Of a stretch of DNA of 64,000 nt, positions 62,740 to 64,000 are shown piece by piece. The stretch's first letter is position 1. The number at the start of each line of letters is the position of its first letter. Under the pieces are notes generated by a model, which was not told the DNA's origin, did no database searches, and saw only the letters and a program-made list of their open reading frames with translations. The position numbers and the translations under genes are program-made. Origin of the DNA: Agrobacterium cucumeris (GTDB lineage: Bacteria > Pseudomonadota > Alphaproteobacteria > Rhizobiales > Rhizobiaceae); NCBI RefSeq assembly GCF_030036535.1, contig NZ_CP080388.1, positions 1,171,001-1,235,000 on the forward strand, read 5' to 3'.

Positions 62740-62812
62740 AATAATCGGCTTGGCAAGCCGCAATTTCATGTCTGAAATGGCCTTGCCCATAACGAAAAGA
62801 GGAGAGGGTGGC

Positions 62813-64000
62813 ATGACGGCAATTCACGCGGGCACGGCATTGATGGCCGGGGGATGGGTGCAGGACGTTCGCATTGTTTGCGATGGCGGCGTTGTTTCAT
62901 CGGTCGAAACCGGCGTTTCGCCTCAGCCGCAGGATGAACGCCATACCGTCATCGTTCCGGCCATGCCCAATCTCCACAGCCATGCCTTTCAGCGGGCCAT
63001 GGCCGGGCTTGCCGAAATTCGCGGGCCGGCCGATGACAGTTTCTGGAGCTGGCGCACCGTCATGTATAAATTTGCGCTCTCCATGACGCCTGACCATGTA
63101 GAGGCGGTTGCCGCCCAGCTTTATATGGAAATGCTCGAAGCCGGTTTCGGCCGGGTCGGGGAATTTCATTATCTGCACAACGACAGGGATGGTTCGCATT
63201 ACGGCAATATCGCCGAAATGGCCGAACGCATCGGTGCGGCCGCCGCACAAACCGGTATCGGCCTGACATTGCTACCGGTCTTTTACGCGCATTCCGGTTT
63301 TGGCGGGCAGCCGCCGATCGACGGGCAGAAACGTTTTATCCATTCACTCAACAGTTACGAAAGACTGATGCAGGGCGCGCAGGCAGTGGTTAAATCCCTG
63401 CCGGGTGCCGCCCTGGGCATCGCGCCGCACAGCCTGCGCGCCGTAACCGGCGAAGAGCTTTCGGCCATCGAGCCCCTGGCAAAAGGTGGGCCTATCCACA
63501 TTCATGTGGCGGAACAGACAAAGGAAGTCGAAGATTCGCTCGCCTTTTCAGGAGCGCGACCGGTTGAGTGGCTTCTGGCGAATGCGCCGGTCGATGATCG
63601 CTGGTGCCTTATCCATGCCACGCATATGACGGAGGCCGAAACGCGCCGCATGGCGAAAAGCGGTGCCGTTGCGGGCCTCTGCCCAATCACCGAAGCCAAT
63701 CTCGGTGACGGCATCTTCCCCGCTCCGGATTTTATCACGGAAGGGGGGTATTATGGCGTCGGCTCCGATTCCAACATTCTCATCTCCCTGCCGGAAGAAT
63801 TGCGGACACTCGAATATTCGCAGCGTCTGTCGCGACGCGCGCGGAACGTCATTGCCGATGCCGGAGGCTCCACCGGTGAAAAACTGTTCCGGCGGGCGCT
63901 TGCAGGCGGCGGCAGGGCCCTGGCATCACATAATGCAATAGAAAAGGGAAAAAGCGCTGATCTTGTCGCACTGGATATCTCGGCTGTGTCCTATCTTCCT
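62813..64000 (+). CDS. hutF: formiminoglutamate deiminase (partial, cut by window end)
   Basis: The first 396 residues of an amidohydrolase that deiminates formiminoglutamate to formylglutamate. The start has GGAGAGG 7 nt upstream. Marks are VPAMPNLHSHAFQRAMAG (metal histidines), SFWSWRTVMYKFA, GFGRVGEFHYLHNDRDG, GIAPHSLRAVTGEEL, IHIHVAEQTKEVEDS, LIHATHMTEAET and YGVGSDSNILISLPEELR. The family is about 450 residues, so 50-60 are missing on the right. It is the divergent partner of hutIHGUD. Confidence 0.95.
   Translation, partial: MTAIHAGTALMAGGWVQDVRIVCDGGVVSSVETGVSPQPQDERHTVIVPAMPNLHSHAFQRAMAGLAEIRGPADDSFWSWRTVMYKFALSMTPDHVEAVAAQLYMEMLEAGFGRVGEFHYLHNDRDGSHYGNIAEMAERIGAAAAQTGIGLTLLPVFYAHSGFGGQPPIDGQKRFIHSLNSYERLMQGAQAVVKSLPGAALGIAPHSLRAVTGEELSAIEPLAKGGPIHIHVAEQTKEVEDSLAFSGARPVEWLLANAPVDDRWCLIHATHMTEAETRRMAKSGAVAGLCPITEANLGDGIFPAPDFITEGGYYGVGSDSNILISLPEELRTLEYSQRLSRRARNVIADAGGSTGEKLFRRALAGGGRALASHNAIEKGKSADLVALDISAVSYLP

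Overview
The window looks like part of the linear secondary chromosome (chromid) of an Agrobacterium of the A. tumefaciens/fabrum group, or a very close relative in the Rhizobiaceae. The reasons are the high-GC alphaproteobacterial coding style, a complete repABC module with parS centromere sites, and a gene neighbourhood (hspL, glycerol operon, nitrate assimilation, soxR, repABC, hut genes) that I remember from the linear chromosome of strain C58. The species is inferred from memory of gene order and was not checked by search.

Layout. (1) Positions 1-2773 are the right end of an integrated element of lower GC. It holds a membrane-anchored unknown protein, two divergent ribbon-helix-helix regulators, an excisionase-like protein and a tyrosine recombinase, and it stops at the 3' end of a tRNA-Val(GAC) gene. 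(2) 2774-9387 has cpdR, an N-formylglutamate amidohydrolase, an MmgR/alpha-r8-type small RNA on the minus strand, a HisN/SuhB-type phosphatase, a lysophospholipase-like hydrolase, the small heat-shock gene hspL behind a ROSE RNA thermometer, a bile-acid-symporter-like transporter and a divergent LysR regulator. (3) 9384-19512 is the glycerol regulon on the minus strand: glpR, glpD, glpSTPQUV (ABC importer) and glpK. (4) 19653-32161 is nitrate assimilation on the minus strand: nasTS sensor and antiterminator, then a sigma-54-type promoter, nrtABC importer, nirBD nitrite reductase, nasA nitrate reductase and cysG for sirohaem. A 172-bp palindromic repeat sits between nirD and nasA.

(5) 32262-39409 has a GntR regulator divergent from an operon for an NRAMP-like transporter, PxpA/LamB, a DUF1445 hydro-lyase, a fused KipI-KipA protein and a biotin carboxylase with its own biotinyl domain. 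Together the last two have the parts of a urea-carboxylase-like enzyme split over two chains. (6) 39521-47198 has a cytoplasmic alpha-amylase, soxR with a perfect SoxR box, a TonB receptor behind a candidate Irr box, a LysR-HTH/TrpD2 fusion, ltrA and two small orphan genes. (7) 47676-53271 is the replication and partition locus: repA, repB and repC, a counter-transcript RNA between repB and repC, and three parS-like sites, two upstream of repA and one beyond an FAD-dependent oxidoreductase gene.

(8) 53583-56648 is a probable RidA / D-threonine-aldolase-like / MlrC operon. (9) 56693-64000 is histidine utilisation: hutI, hutH, hutG, hutU and hutD on the minus strand, divergent from hutF (cut by the window end), with a HutC-type operator between them. 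The set HutH-HutU-HutI-HutF-HutG makes the five-step route from histidine to glutamate via formylglutamate.

The most interesting items are the two-chain carboxylase in the PxpA operon, the LysR-HTH/TrpD2 fusion, the centromere sites that enclose an oxidoreductase gene, the ROSE thermometer, the nas leader, and the tRNA-anchored element with its divergent repressor pair.
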